Notes under the pieces: model-generated
The model's input: only the letters and a program-made list of their open reading frames with translations
Databases searched by the model: none
Told to the model about the DNA's origin: nothing
Made by a program: the position numbers and the translations under genes
From: Cryptomeria japonica
Lineage: Eukaryota > Streptophyta > Pinopsida > Cupressales > Cupressaceae
NCBI RefSeq assembly: GCF_030272615.1
Contig: NC_081407.1
Coordinates: forward strand, 103,213,897-103,277,896
Direction: 5' to 3'
Length of the DNA: 64,000 nucleotides
Shown: positions 10,201-21,990 of the stretch, one piece after another
Numbering within the stretch: the stretch's first letter is position 1
Layout: each line of letters opens with the position of its first letter

Positions 10201-12310
10201 TACACCTTGTCCAAGGGGGGGGTTTCTTAAAGTTTTCCCTAGGCACGATACAGTAGTGATAATGAAATCCAATTTGGATCTCTTTTCATTATGTTTTCTT
10301 TGTACTGCCTTGTGGATGATGCATGTATCTAGTTCATAACTGATTGAAATGCAAAGATTAATCATGTATTACTATTTCATAGAGAAAATAATACTCATTA
10401 AAAGGAAAGGAGGAAATAACTAAAAGAAAATTTCTCTATTTAGTCGAGTACTTTCTATCTTGAGTAGTCGAAGTACAACTGATGCATAATGCCTAAGAAT
10501 AAAGGTTGCTCATGTACCTATGTCATGATATGTTGAGCAACATTATGTGAATCTCACCATTAGATTAAGTTAATGTGATCTATTAAATATAACAAACTGA
10601 TACTCATGCAATAAGAAACCAATATTCAGTTCAGGTGAATCAGTTCCAATCTTTTAATGCAACAAATTCTGTAAAACAGAATTTAATGAAACCCATGTAT
10701 GATTATTTGAATATTTAAGGCTATTACATTAAGTCCTATGTTAATTGATCAGTTGATCTTGAGGTCAATGAATGAATTGTTAGGATCTATCTCAGGTTAG
10801 TTTTTGTGGGTTACAATTAATAAGTGGTCGGTTAATGTCATATTATCATGAAGGTCATTATGGTTGTTAATGTCAGTAGACATAAGACTATTGGATAAGA
10901 GTCTAGTGGGTTAGTTGAACCTGCATGATTTGTGAGTCAGTTGTATTCTAGTATAGACAAGTCGAGTAAGGGTGGTGAAGTTTGACAAAACATGTGTGTA
11001 GTTTTAATAAAACCTTGGACAAGGTGGCACTACATTTAGCATGTGACGGTCAGTTCACATGAACCAAATACACCTTCTAGTCAGATGGTTATCCTAGAAA
11101 GGAGGTACCTATAGTGTGTGATCGACTAGTTACGCGTAGGTTATAAATGCTAGACTTATATTGTAAAGTGGCATTTAGGTCTAATCCTTAGTTTGCTACC
11201 CTCTTGAAGGATCAGGCCCTTCCAAATGGAAGAGGTACATGAGACTATTAGGTCTATGGTTGGTTGGAAAATCTTTTGATGATGCTCCCCCTCTCCTAGA
11301 CAACGCCAAAGCTTGTACAAATTACTAGATGGAAGCTTAATGAGTTGTATTCTCTAAACTCTTACCTATTTCTTTGATAGAATAAAATTATTTATTGAAT
11401 CTTTTCTTGTTCAAGCATATGAAGATTATTTCTTAACTACTCTTGCAGTTAAACTACTTTTAGTTGTATTAGTTAATTTTTCATTTCTGATGAAAGACAA
11501 TTAATTATTATTGTTTCATCTTTAGTTGAAATTGAAATTAGTCGTTAATTCGTTTATGTAATGATAAATTTTTTCTCTATTTTCTTTATTTTAGTTTAAT
11601 GATTGTTACATAAAATTACTAGCTACATTTATGATCTCTAAAATTCACCAAAATACTTTTCAAAGTAAAAATCAATTATTCCTATTGATCACAAATTTTG
11701 ACAATCTCCTTTCAAAACTGTCCTAAATATGCTTTCCCTTTCTCTTTTTATTACGTAGAGGAAGAGCACTCTTTACCGTTCATGTTCCAATTACTCCTTG
11801 CACACTCAACCCCCCACTTACTAACTTAAAAAAAAACAAAAAAACCAAAAAACAAAAAACAAAAATGTCATTAATAAATTACACATGTACCAATGGTCGC
11901 TCAATTTTTAGCTTTTTTGGATCATAATTGGCCCACTTGTGCACTTTTAATGGTACCCATAGCACACGACTAATGGGGCATTTACAGTGCATAAGTATTA
12001 GCGATTTTAAGTGCATAGTTATTGGGACATCTTTAAACAGGTATCAGGCAACACTTTAAAAAGTATACTTTTTTACCCTTGCACGCATAACAAATCCCAC
12101 AACATGCATTGTTGCTACCCAGAAGCCAAAACAATAGCTATAAGTAGTTAAGTCACATGCAGAGACAACCAAACAAAAATCATCAAAATCTGATGTACCA
12201 TTTAGAATTTGTGGGTGCACGAAGCTAACTATAATTGCCACTAGTATGCTTCCCCGATATCCTCAAGAAAAACGGTAATCTGTATATTATGATATTGCTA
12301 TTAGGATTCA
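10201..12310. other. AT-rich region, possibly containing one LTR start
   Basis: No coding region recognised. A possible plus-strand LTR tip TGTTAGGATC lies at 10778 with a TATA box (GGTTATAAATGC) at 11142-11147, but I could not find a matching end or target duplication. Poly(A)-rich tracts occur near 11830-11870. Confidence 0.35.
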
Positions 12311-12440
12311 ACTGTGTAGTTTTCAAGTAACTCATTGACCCATGATTCATGAGTAGTGGTTCACAAGAACCCATCTATCATGAGAATGAATGGTACACTT
12401 AGCACTCATTGCATAAGGTGGTGGTCACAAAGGTAAAGCA

Positions 12441-12510
12441 TTAGGCCTTCCTAGGAGGTCACCCATCCCAATACTACTCCAACTTAAGCATGATTAACCA
12501 TGGAGTTTCC
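12441..12510 (-). pseudogene. 5S rRNA-derived segment, probably from a Cassandra-type TRIM LTR
   Basis: The minus strand contains GGGATGGGTGACCTCCTAGG, nearly identical to the conserved 3' half of plant 5S rRNA, preceded by a degenerate GGTTAATCATGCTTAAG (5S: GTTAAGCGTGCTTGGG) and GAAACTCC. This covers the region of the internal pol III promoter C box. The 5' half of 5S is not recognisable. Cassandra elements carry just such a 5S-derived block inside LTRs of 240-350 bp. A candidate tip TGTTAGG lies at 12558 on the minus strand, giving a unit of about 250 bp, but no second copy or target duplication was found. A plain 5S pseudogene is the alternative. Confidence 0.65.
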
Positions 12511-12558
12511 TCCAAGATTAGGCTCACTCAGCTTGCAACCCCATTTACAAAACCTAAC

Positions 12559-13532
12559 ATTTGTTATGATTTTTTTTTTTTTTTTTAAATATAAAGCTTT
12601 TTTAGTAAACCAAAATGATATGTATGAAAGCGAACACTTTTCACATCTCACACTAGATCTTTATAGCAACAATATGAAGTTTTTTTTAAAAAACAATTAT
12701 TATTGTTTGTTTGTTTGTTTAAAACATACCTTCTGCACCTTATGCCATCACGTCCAACACTGGAATCTTTACTGTAGAGATTGCAGTAGGATTTGATGAA
12801 TATCAACAAGCTGGATTATTTTAGACGATTTTCTTCTATCCCTTAGGATTTCATGGATATCAACAGTCAACCTGCCACCCATGGATCTAGTCTTCCTTCC
12901 TATGACATGCCATGATATTCTCTTGCATTTAACAAATAAAGATTGATATTAGGAAAGGGATCTAATTTGCACCAACATTCATCACTCCAGGGCAAGCACT
13001 GTATTCTTGTATTGCCAGGGTGTTCTGTTCCACTGTATTATTTTTACCTATGTGGCCACTTCATAAAAAAATCGTATCTTTCGGATACGTGCATCACTCC
13101 TGAATGTAGAAGCCTATATGGGCATATTTCAAACTTAAAAAAATTAATATATATTTTGGCAATTTGGAGTTAGTTATTTGTTATCCCATAAGCTTTGTTC
13201 TAATAGCAATGGTTGTTCCTCTAATGCTGATATGCCATATATAATTTTGATGTGTCTAGGTCTTCTAATCCAATGGTTTTGTCTTTTCAACAATTGAACA
13301 ACTATGACTAAGTGTAGTCATATTTGTCATTGATTTGCCAATGAAAATCTGATCTTCATCTTGTGCTTAACAAAGTTTTTGTAGGTTTCATTGCCTGTCT
13401 ATTTAGAGGATTTATGCTGTTTACTTTATTTTAGTATGTAGAAATTAACATTCATTTTGTGAAAGCCAACGTATTCTTCAAGTTATGCATGATGTTTCAT
13501 GTAAATGATCTTGTATTGTTATTCTCCAACAG
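12559..13532. other. No identifiable gene; upstream part may be intron
   Basis: T-rich and A-rich tracts and a TTTG microsatellite near 12703-12720. The last part ends TTATTCTCCAACAG at 13532, a good splice acceptor for the fragment that follows. Confidence 0.4.
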
Positions 13533-13766
13533 GTCTGGGGAGGCAACCGGACAAATTTTAAGGAAGCTAACTGATAAAGACATTGCATTTTTCTTCGATC
13601 AGCATCAAAATATTTTGATTTAGTATAGGTACATTCAATTGAGAATGCCAAAAGCCTTGATGTTACTAAAGCTGAAAAAAACATGCATAAGGAGCTTCTA
13701 AAGAGAAGTGATGAGATCTCTCTTGAATTACTTACCTTGGAAGTTGACACGAAAAGCACTCAATGA
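13533..13766 (+). pseudogene. Exon-like gene fragments, unknown protein
   Basis: After a pyrimidine-rich acceptor ending CAG, a frame encodes SGEATGQILRKLTDKDIAFF and a few more codons to a TAG at 13621. Eight bases later, in another frame, VHSIENAKSLDVTKAEKNMH and about 26 further codons run to a TGA at 13764-13766. The charged, helix-like residues look like real coding sequence. I cannot name the protein. The small break between the pieces could be a frameshift with a nonsense change or a lost intron. No further exons were recognised nearby, so a gene relic or captured fragment is more likely than a working gene. Confidence 0.4.
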
Positions 13767-15309
13767 AGCTGCAAAGGGGAATTCCTGAAGTGGGAAGCAT
13801 ATTTACCACCTATAGAAGGGTAGCATCTTTGCATGACTATAAATGGACTTGTTTTGAATGGATTTTTCATGACCCCTCTGCCCATAGAACATTGGGCAAC
13901 CATGAAGATTCATATTGTATTAATTTTTGGATGTCTCTCTTTTACTAACAAAATCTCAATGGTTGGCTCATTCATTTCTCATTCATTTTTCTTTGCATAT
14001 TTTGATCTAATTTTGGAATTAATTTATTTGCATGTTCTTCATGTAGTGTTAAAATAATTGTAGTTCTTGGTAAATTTGTTGATATTTTATTTTTGGTATC
14101 TTAACTTTGAAACTTTGATATTTTGTTGATACTTTGCTAAGTTGATTGAAAACAATGACAACTCTACAAAATAATAACCTCCATTAGGGTTTATCACTCA
14201 TGTTATTAGTTTTCAATTTATAATGGTAGTATAAGTTTAAAATTTAATTATAAATTAAATACTAATATTTTAAAGAATTAATATGTCAACAATGAAAATT
14301 CTCTTGTTAGAGTCAATTTCTTGTAAATAGGGTATCATGGAAAGGGATATTTGGACACATATCTTGTGCTAGAGTGCTTGAAATTTTGGGAAATATCAAA
14401 ATGACACTTTGTTGACTTATAAGAAAAGGCCAAGCAAAATGGTTTTCACTACCGACCAAACCTTGAAAACTTCTTTGTCTATTTTCGAGTCTACCTCCAT
14501 GGCTTCTTTTTAACCCAACTAAACACAACCATAGATAAAAACACAAAATTAGTGCTTTCATTTAATAGATAAAAGCAACGTTGTTTTATAATGAAATAAA
14601 AAAATGAATGATATTGACGATCACTACGCATGTCTCTAATAGTGCAATCATTCTCAAAAATTGCATCTTTTATAGTTACTTAGGGACGACCTTTACCAAT
14701 AGTTGAGACTCAAGTTGGAGATGCATTATTCTCTCTTTCCCCAAGACGACTAGTCCTTCTCACACATATGACTACAACAATATATTTTATTTCTATTTAG
14801 TGAAGTACATGGTTGTACTTCTATATTTCAATTTATTTCTTTTGTCAAGATAGAGCATTTCCCTTTCCTATGTGCTCTTGATTATTGTTATCTTTGAGTC
14901 AACCTTTTTTAACTTTGCAAGACAAAGCCTTCACTAGTTGAAATCAAAAACTTATTTTAAGCGTTGTCATTGCTTTGCTTGAGTAGTTGATATTTGAACA
15001 AAAATCTCCTCATTTCAATGACACATAATTGCTTTGGTTCTAGACAAAAAATCTATAAGTCAAGACTTCGAGAATTGTGAAACAATGATACCCTTGCACC
15101 CCTTCTGGTGCAAGTACTAGTATATATGCAACTAAATATGCCTATTATGATATAATTTATTTTTAATGATAATATAATATCAATCTTTATTTATGTGTGT
15201 TTGACATGATTCATTCACTAATGAAATATCGAAATGTCTAATATGCTGATCATTTAACATTTGACGAAAATCCATAAAATGCCCTTGGTTCTTTGCCCAA
15301 TTTAACATT
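13767..15309. other. No identifiable gene
   Basis: AT-rich sequence with small open frames that do not resemble proteins. No repeat structure or transposon ends were recognised. Confidence 0.5.
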
Positions 15310-16920
15310 TTGACAAGTAATTTCAAAATGCCCTCTCCCGCTCTCACTCTTGACTGCAACTCGACCGTTGCAACCATTTCCCCTGCCTGCTTCACGCCCT
15401 CTGGTCCTACTGGTAGTGTGTTTGAGGCGTCTGGGGTGTTATGTGCTGGTGGCTGCCATGGTGCTGAGCCCTCTTTGCAGTGTTCTGTCGTGGCGGTGTT
15501 CCCTCCTGCTGTGGACCCTAGCGTTGCTTGCAGTGTTGTGGGTGCTCTTCCTATCACAGAGCCTTCTGCCATCTCCCTTCCCCCTGCTAGCGTTGCTAGG
15601 TCTGAGTTTGATTCTCCACGGGTGAATGGTGATGCTGTCATTTCTTATGAGGATCTGCCTGCTGCCCTCCCTTCTGCTGAAAATGTCGTGGGTACTGGAG
15701 CTACTCTTTTTGGTACCATGGCTGCTGCCAATGTTGCGGGTTCTAAGGCTTCCAGACCTTCTACTGGTGGGTGTATCTTTTCTCGCGTGGCTCATTCTGC
15801 TGCTCTTACAATCAAGGGATCTGTCCTTTTCCTTGTGTCAAGACCTCTCATGTGGTGGTCTGTGGTCTGGAAGTTGCTGAGAATATTGATTACTACCAGC
15901 GCATTGCATTGGTTTGCAGATTTACGGGTTTCTGGCCTTCTCTCCCGGATCTCCATCGTTGGGTGAGTGTTTCTTGGAAACCTTTGGTTGCCTATAGCAT
16001 TGAGTTTTTCCTTTGTGCTAAAGGCTTTTTCATTGCTGCTTTTTTTTCTTCCCACGATCATGATTTGGTTTTGGGCAATCTGTAGCTTGGGGAGATCACT
16101 CTCTCTCTGCCAAACCTTGGACAACTTCCTTTAACCCCTTCACCTAACCACTCAATGTGTGTTCACTTTGGGTTCGCCTACCTAATCTTCCTCTTCATTT
16201 TTGGGAGCACTCTTGTTATGAGACCATTGGTAACTCTATTGGTCAATTCTTGAAGGTCGATGATGCCACATCCCCCATGGGTCACTCTATCTTTGCCCAC
16301 ATTTTAATCGACATTGTCATTTTCAAGCCTCTCCTTGGGGATGTGGTTCTTATGGTTGGGGACAGGCCTTGGACTCAATCATTGGACTATGACGGCCTCC
16401 CATTTTACTGTCGAAAGTGCTTCTCTACAAGTCACTTGGCTTTAAACTGTTCTCTCTCTTGACACAAAGGTTTTGCTACTTGGTGGAAGGACGCTATTGC
16501 TGATCATTTGACGGTCAATGCTTCTAATACTGATGACTCCTCTCTAGCAGATGATGACTACTCTCGGGATGAGGTAGTGCCTCTCACTGTTGTTGAAGCT
16601 CTTGTTGAACGCCTTGGTGCTACTGATTTGGCCTCCTCTAGCCCTATGACTGTTGCTTCTACTCAACATCACTAATCCACTCCTATCGAATTTGCTCCTG
16701 ATGTTGTTCTTTTACAGCAGCCTATTGGTGCTCTGCTACAACAGTCTGTTGCCATTCTGCCACAGCAGCTTGCTGTTGTTGTTGTCTGTAACTCTATGGG
16801 GGCCTCCCCACCCAATCCTTCTTTTGATGGGCTTAATGATAGTATTGCCTGGACCGTGGTTCGTTGCAGGTGGAAGGGAAAATCTTCTCCCATCCCCCAA
16901 ATTTTCTTTGGCTTAGATAA
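15310..16920 (+). pseudogene. LINE ORF1: DUF4283-like domain and CCHC zinc knuckle, frameshifted
   Basis: ORF1 protein binds element RNA. An Ala/Ser/Pro-rich N-terminal part (15310 to about 15760) leads into a DUF4283-like region spread over frames: RFTGFWPSLPDLHRWVSVSW, then, after a shift near 16085, WGDHSLSAKPWTTSFNPF, a stop, and LWVRLPNLPLHFWEHSCYE at 16163 onward. The domain ends in a knuckle CRKCFSTSHLALNC with CX2CX4HX4C spacing and intact ligands, followed by a stop at 16460. An acidic Ser/Val-rich tail is traceable to about 16920. At least two frameshifts and two stops rule out function. Recognition rests on the WVRLPNLPLHFW-type motif and knuckle typical of plant LINE ORF1. Confidence 0.75.
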
Positions 16921-17075
16921 TTCTCTCCATCTTTGAGCTAGGTTTTGGGTTGTTGAAGGTTTGATAGGTTACTTTCACCTATCCCTATTTTGGTGTTTCC
17001 TATACTACCTTTGGGCTGTGTTTTTTTTAAGGGTCTACATCCTTGTCTGTTGTTTTATTAATCAAAAGCATTTAG
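15310..17075 (+). mobile_element. L1-type LINE remnant with ORF1 and 3' end but no ORF2
   Basis: A GC-richer segment of about 1.77 kb in a poor background. It has the decayed ORF1 described separately, then within about 150 bases a T-rich 3' tail region ending in TTTTATTAATCAAAAGC, like the 3' ends of plant L1 elements. ORF2 (endonuclease and reverse transcriptase, normally about 4 kb) is absent. Neither end is confirmed by a target duplication. Confidence 0.6.
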
Positions 17076-17312
17076 TGAAAATAGTTTAGGGTTTTCCTGG
17101 TCCAAAAATGAGAAGTGCATTGAAAAATTTACATGGCATTAGAATTGGTTTGAAATCACCGTGTCCAACCTGAAATTGCTTAGATTCTCCTTACATTATG
17201 TGCTAAAAAATCTAACTACTCAGATCACAACTATACTTGATTCCATAGCAATGTGCCATAGTTGATTTTGGTATACATGGAAATGTTGTATTTTTCAAAT
17301 AATTTGATAACA

Positions 17313-17480
17313 CTGTAGCTAATGTATCTTTATTGTCTTTTTTTAGCATTGCAAATAATGTATCTTTATTGTCTTTTTTTGAACATTTTGATTGTACTAA
17401 TATGATGCAAATAATGTATCTTTATTTTTATTTTTTTTAATATTTTGATGGTACTGATATGATGCAAATAATAAGTAGAT
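17313..17480. repeat. Diverged tandem repeat in AT-rich DNA
   Basis: Three copies of a block containing GCAAATAATGTATCTTTATT followed by a T run and, in two copies, TTTTGATNGTACTNATATGAT. Unit length varies from about 40 to 65 bases. Confidence 0.65.
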
Positions 17481-20030
17481 CAATCAAACAACTGTCTCAT
17501 AATTTCTTAAAATTGAATAAAATAAAATAAAAAATAAAAAATGAAATTTTAGAAAACACAATTTTTATTATATATAGAAGAATTTATACGTTCTATTAAG
17601 ATACTCATGTGGAACTTTGACCAACCTATTCAGCACAACCAAAAAAATATTCAACTTGCTTGTCCACACTCTTTTTTTTCCAATCTATACCTTTGTGTTT
17701 AAATAAGCAATGCTTCTGCACAACTTTAACCAGACTTATGCTCAGAGATAAGCCCCAACTTCTGCACCCTCTATAAAGGAAAGGTCCATTTTGTATGTTT
17801 AGGTAGCATCTTTTGATTTTCCTTATAGGAATGGGAACTGAAAATTCTTTATGTGCCACTTGTTTGTAATTAAAGCTCAAAGATCTCCTGATGCTTCAGT
17901 TTTCATCTGCATGTTTACTGATTCCCTTGCTAGATTTGGAGCACCTTTATATGCTACATTCTGCATAATCTGACATTATAGACAAGGTTTTTTTCATTTA
18001 CACCTATTATCCTCTGAATGGCTTCTTTGCACATCCATTCTCCAAGGCATGGACTAGATCCTACATGGCATCACTAAACCTACGTGGAAACACATGACAA
18101 CCAAATAGAATGCTTATTATTGCACACTTCTACAGGGTCCATGCCTTGATTTCCAAGGCAACTCTTCTTCAGCCTATGTGCCCACGTGACACGTTTTCTC
18201 CACTATCAGTCTTCTTGTTATTGCAATTAATTCCTTCACTCCATAATACACACCCATTTAACCCCTAAACCTAAATGCAAAACAATTTGTTTTTGCAAAG
18301 AACGCATCGCCCCAAGAGCAATGTGACATGCACAAGAAGTTTCTGCCATATACAATGCCACCTAATACTAACGACATGCAGAAGAATGTCTTGTTGTGTA
18401 CAGCCTATAGGGATATCTGTATCCAGTATGAAAGCAATCTGAAATTCGGAAGTCCTTACGAAGTATTTGAGAAGGAAAGATCAGCAAGACCGATAGCTTC
18501 TTGATCAAAATTTATAGTAGGACATCTAACATCAAAAAAATTGACTATTATTTAAAGATGCGATTCTTAGTTACTTAAGAGTGTAGTTCTTGGTCTCTTA
18601 AACTATGCTAGCCACTAGCAATTGACATTTAGTAAATTTAACCTTTTCAATTATTATGAAAAGAGAAAGAACAATTATGCATATACCATTTATACTATCT
18701 TGTATTACTCAAATAAATTCCTTTACTAACATAAAATCATTATCTAAATTTCTTTTTTCAATGAAAGCATATGACAAACAAATAATCAATCAGAAGAAGA
18801 AATTTCATTCCCAATTAGTCCAAATATTAAATAGAACTTGACTACAGCTTTTTACTCAACCTGTTGTCTAAAGCACTACCAAACTGCAGATTTCAAGTCA
18901 TTAGACTGTAGGTTCTTGGCAGCAACTGTGGTTTGAATGCAAGGTGTCAGAACCTGACAAATTGCAGTTTGGAAACTTGTGCTTTGAGGCATTTCCAAAT
19001 CAGAGCTTTAAGTCTTTGGATTGAGGGTTTTCGGAGGACCTGTCAAATTATAGGGGAGAGGACCTAGTAGTTGTGCACCCTAATTTCTCGCATCTCAAAA
19101 TCTTACGTGGAAATTTCAAATCACTCCCAATATTTTACAGTAGCTTACTTGGCAAGTCCCCTGCTTATAACTAAGGTTTCAGTGCCACATCATCAAGTAT
19201 GGTGCCACATCAACATGCTTTTTGCCCAAGTGTCCAAAACAGCCAAAAAAAAAGTGAGACCAATAGACGAGCAAAAGAGGCACAATACATGTGCAGATGA
19301 TGTGGCATCACATGATTGGTTACTTTTCACAACTAATGATACATTTCCTAACAATAACAACTTTAAAGTCACAACTATTGATGCATGAATACACAAAAAT
19401 TGATATTTTATATGCTCTTCCCCTAGATTTTACTACTCCGGACTACAGATTTTTTATGACAACTGTGGTTTGACTGCACGTTGCCAGAACCTGAGAAATA
19501 GTAGTTTGGAAACATGTGGTTTGTGGCACTACGGTCTTTGGACCACTTGTTTCTGACAACAATAGTGGTCTGATTGCGAGTTGGTAGGATCTGCCAAAGA
19601 GAAATTTAATAGTGGGTTTCCCATGGTTTGTCACTTTATCCTAATACAAGACCTCTGAATTTCTGGCATTCAAGCGTTTGCAACACCACAAAACCACAAG
19701 TTTTTCTTGAAACCTAAGACTCAACTTTTTTTTATTAAAAAAAAAAAATTCCTGATCTGATCAGAGTTCATACCAAATGTAAAAACTAAAAAGTAATGAA
19801 GGCTATCCTAGATCTCACTTTTTCAAATCATCATTAATTTCAAAATTTTGTCAGTCCATTTATATGTTTTTATTTCACTTCAAAAACACAAAATGAAGTC
19901 AAGTTCATAATTCTTTCTTATTTACTTACCTCTCCAAGGTTACACTCAGCAGTTAAAACTTTCATCTTCTTCAAATGAGATCATAAAATTACATCTTGAA
20001 TCAGTTAAATATTTTATTTTTTAATGTTTA
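17481..20030. other. No identifiable gene; diverged repeats in the right half
   Basis: AT-rich sequence. Between about 18890 and 19640 three diverged copies of a block occur, marked by CAACTGTGGTTTG, CCAGAACCTGA and AGTTTGGAAAC words. Their origin is unknown. The stretch ends with CATAG (20031-20035), the left target duplication of the next element. Confidence 0.45.
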
Positions 20031-20035
20031 CATAG

Positions 20036-21228
20036 TAATGCAGTAATATCTGATTTCACAAGCAATCTTGCATCAATAAAAAAAAAGTTGATTTGCTTTA
20101 TCTGGATTTTGATTTATTCTAGTTTTCTTGACATTTCTTAATATTAGAAAACTTTTGATTTTATCAGAAATGAAAAATTAAAGTTTTCACCCTAAAGCAG
20201 TTTTAGTGTTCCCCAAGTAGTTTCTAAAAATCTATATGAGCTGGTGCAAAATCCTTTTACAGAAATGTTTGTGAATGCATTTCATCTAATGTAGTAAATT
20301 TTTGTTGTCAGATTCTTCACTGGTTGAGAGGATTTAAAATTCTCTTCTTTTGTCAGCAATTTATGAAAAACATTCTTTTTAAAAAAAAATTGAAGTGCTA
20401 GAATGAAATGACTTAATTGGAATCTTTGAGACGTCATTCCACGCATCTTTGTTAGTTTCCGGATGGAACAAAGCTCCTAAGAAGAAGTTACATTGAAAGT
20501 CTTTTTTCCGCATCTAATTATGCACTTTCAAAACACTAATCTGATTGAATTATTTTGGCAAGGTAATATAGAATTTGTGACACTTAAATAGCTGATTATT
20601 AATCCTTTATGCTTCATCTTTCCATTACATAAAGAATTTGGGGGCATTCAAATTTTAAAATAGACAAAAATAAATTGTTTGAAAGCCCAAAATGGTGTAT
20701 AAGTATCATGTTTTCAACCCAAGCTGGAAGTTATAAATTTGCACGTTTTAAAATTAGATGTTTGCTGGTGGAAACATCATCTTCCGTGCCATACTATCCC
20801 TAGAGCAGTTACAGATCATAAATGATGTATTAAACAACTTTTTCAAGCTGAAAAAAATGCAAAAGACGAAAAAAGAAGTTCTAATTTTTTTACAAGAAAC
20901 AAGTTTTAATTTATTTTTTAGATGCAAGTTTAAGTGTAAGAAGGCAGTATGGAAAGAAGTTGAAAGAGTGGTAGATAATGTGGAAGAATGAAGGCGAAAA
21001 GATGGCTTGGGAAAGAGGACAACAGTCCATTCTTTGGGACAGCAACAAAGGGAGAAAAGATGCAGATTTTGAAGGCAACGAGGGAGATTCATGAAATTGG
21101 AAAGGAAATGGAGAGAAAGAAGAATAAATTTGTATAATATGTTTAACAAATTTTATTGTCAATAAAATTACTGTCTTTCGTTTGCATCTTTGGATTTTGT
21201 GTTTGAGGGTGAGTCTCCCTCTGCATCA
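20036..21228 (+). mobile_element. 5' LTR of the old element
   Basis: It ends CTGCATCA two bases before the primer binding site. The start TAATGCAG aligns to TGATGTAAG at the start of the 3' LTR, so the terminal TG has probably mutated. Matching blocks shared with the split 3' LTR include GGTGCAAAATCCTTTTACA, CATTTCATCTAATGT and GAGTCTCCCT. Confidence 0.75.
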
Positions 21229-21230
21229 AA

Positions 21231-21242
21231 TGGTATGAGAGT
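21231..21242 (+). other. Primer binding site of the old element
   Basis: TGGTATGAGAGT, two bases after the LTR, matches the initiator-methionine tRNA site TGGTATCAGAGC at ten of twelve positions. Confidence 0.7.
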
Positions 21243-21545
21243 GAATGTTCCTGAGGGTGTGATGCAGTCTGGCACTAAGATCTGTGGGTGGAGTGTAGTC
21301 TGGCCTATAACTGTTGAATGTGTGAGTGGAGGCTGCAAAAGGTTGCAGATTGTGTAGTTGTGTATGCAAAGATCTCGAATAGGAAGAGTTGGTTGTTGGA
21401 AAGCCTTTGGGGATTTCAAGACTCATTAGAAGAGAAAAACAGTACAAGCTTGGCATTAATGATATGAAGAGGATGTTAAGAGGTTTGAGAGAAACTAGAG
21501 TAGCGGTGGAGCATAGGAAATAAGAGGACATGGGTTTGGTTGCTA

Positions 21546-21990
21546 ATGAACCTGTGTGTAGATGAAAATGAAGAGCTTGTAGCAGAAGGTGAAGTTGCAG
21601 CAACATATATGAAACAAGACATGGACAGTGTGGAAAGTGAGGTTGCAATGAAGACATGTCTTTGGGAAGGCATGGAATAAGAAAAGAAAAACTTGCAGCT
21701 GTGGGTGGTGCTGCAGCAGAGATTTTATGGAGAATAAATGTGAAGATGTAGCAAAAGTTGTGAAATGTCTTTTGGAGGGGATAAGGATGATGGAGAGCGT
21801 TGACCACCAGAATATAGAGAGGTTGGTTGTAAAGCAAGAGATAGCAGAGGAAGAAAAGATTTTAGATGTTGCAGCAGAGGAACATGTGGAAGAGGTAAAG
21901 CTATATCCTTTTGAGTTTAAGAAAAAAGATCTGCATGTTGAGATGAATGAGGTAGTGAGTATAGAAGAAGAGTTACCGAATGCAGAATAG
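21546..21990 (+). pseudogene. Glu-rich reading-frame remnants of the old element
   Basis: Two acidic frames lie in tandem in the internal region. The first starts at 21546 and has 44 codons rich in Glu, Val and Ala. The second, 21727-21990, encodes a Glu/Val/Lys-rich helix such as VVKQEIAEEEKILDVAAEEH. They are in different frames with a stop between, which suggests one decayed acidic protein. There is no zinc knuckle, protease or RT motif, so I do not call it gag. Confidence 0.35.

Noticed and set aside
10778-11520. Possible Copia LTR starting TGTTAGGATC
   Set aside because: A TATA box is present but no end, duplicate or primer site could be found.
15439-15795. Minus-strand open frame across LINE ORF1
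   Set aside because: Antisense shadow of the GC-rich ORF1; the plus strand carries the DUF4283-like and zinc-knuckle motifs.
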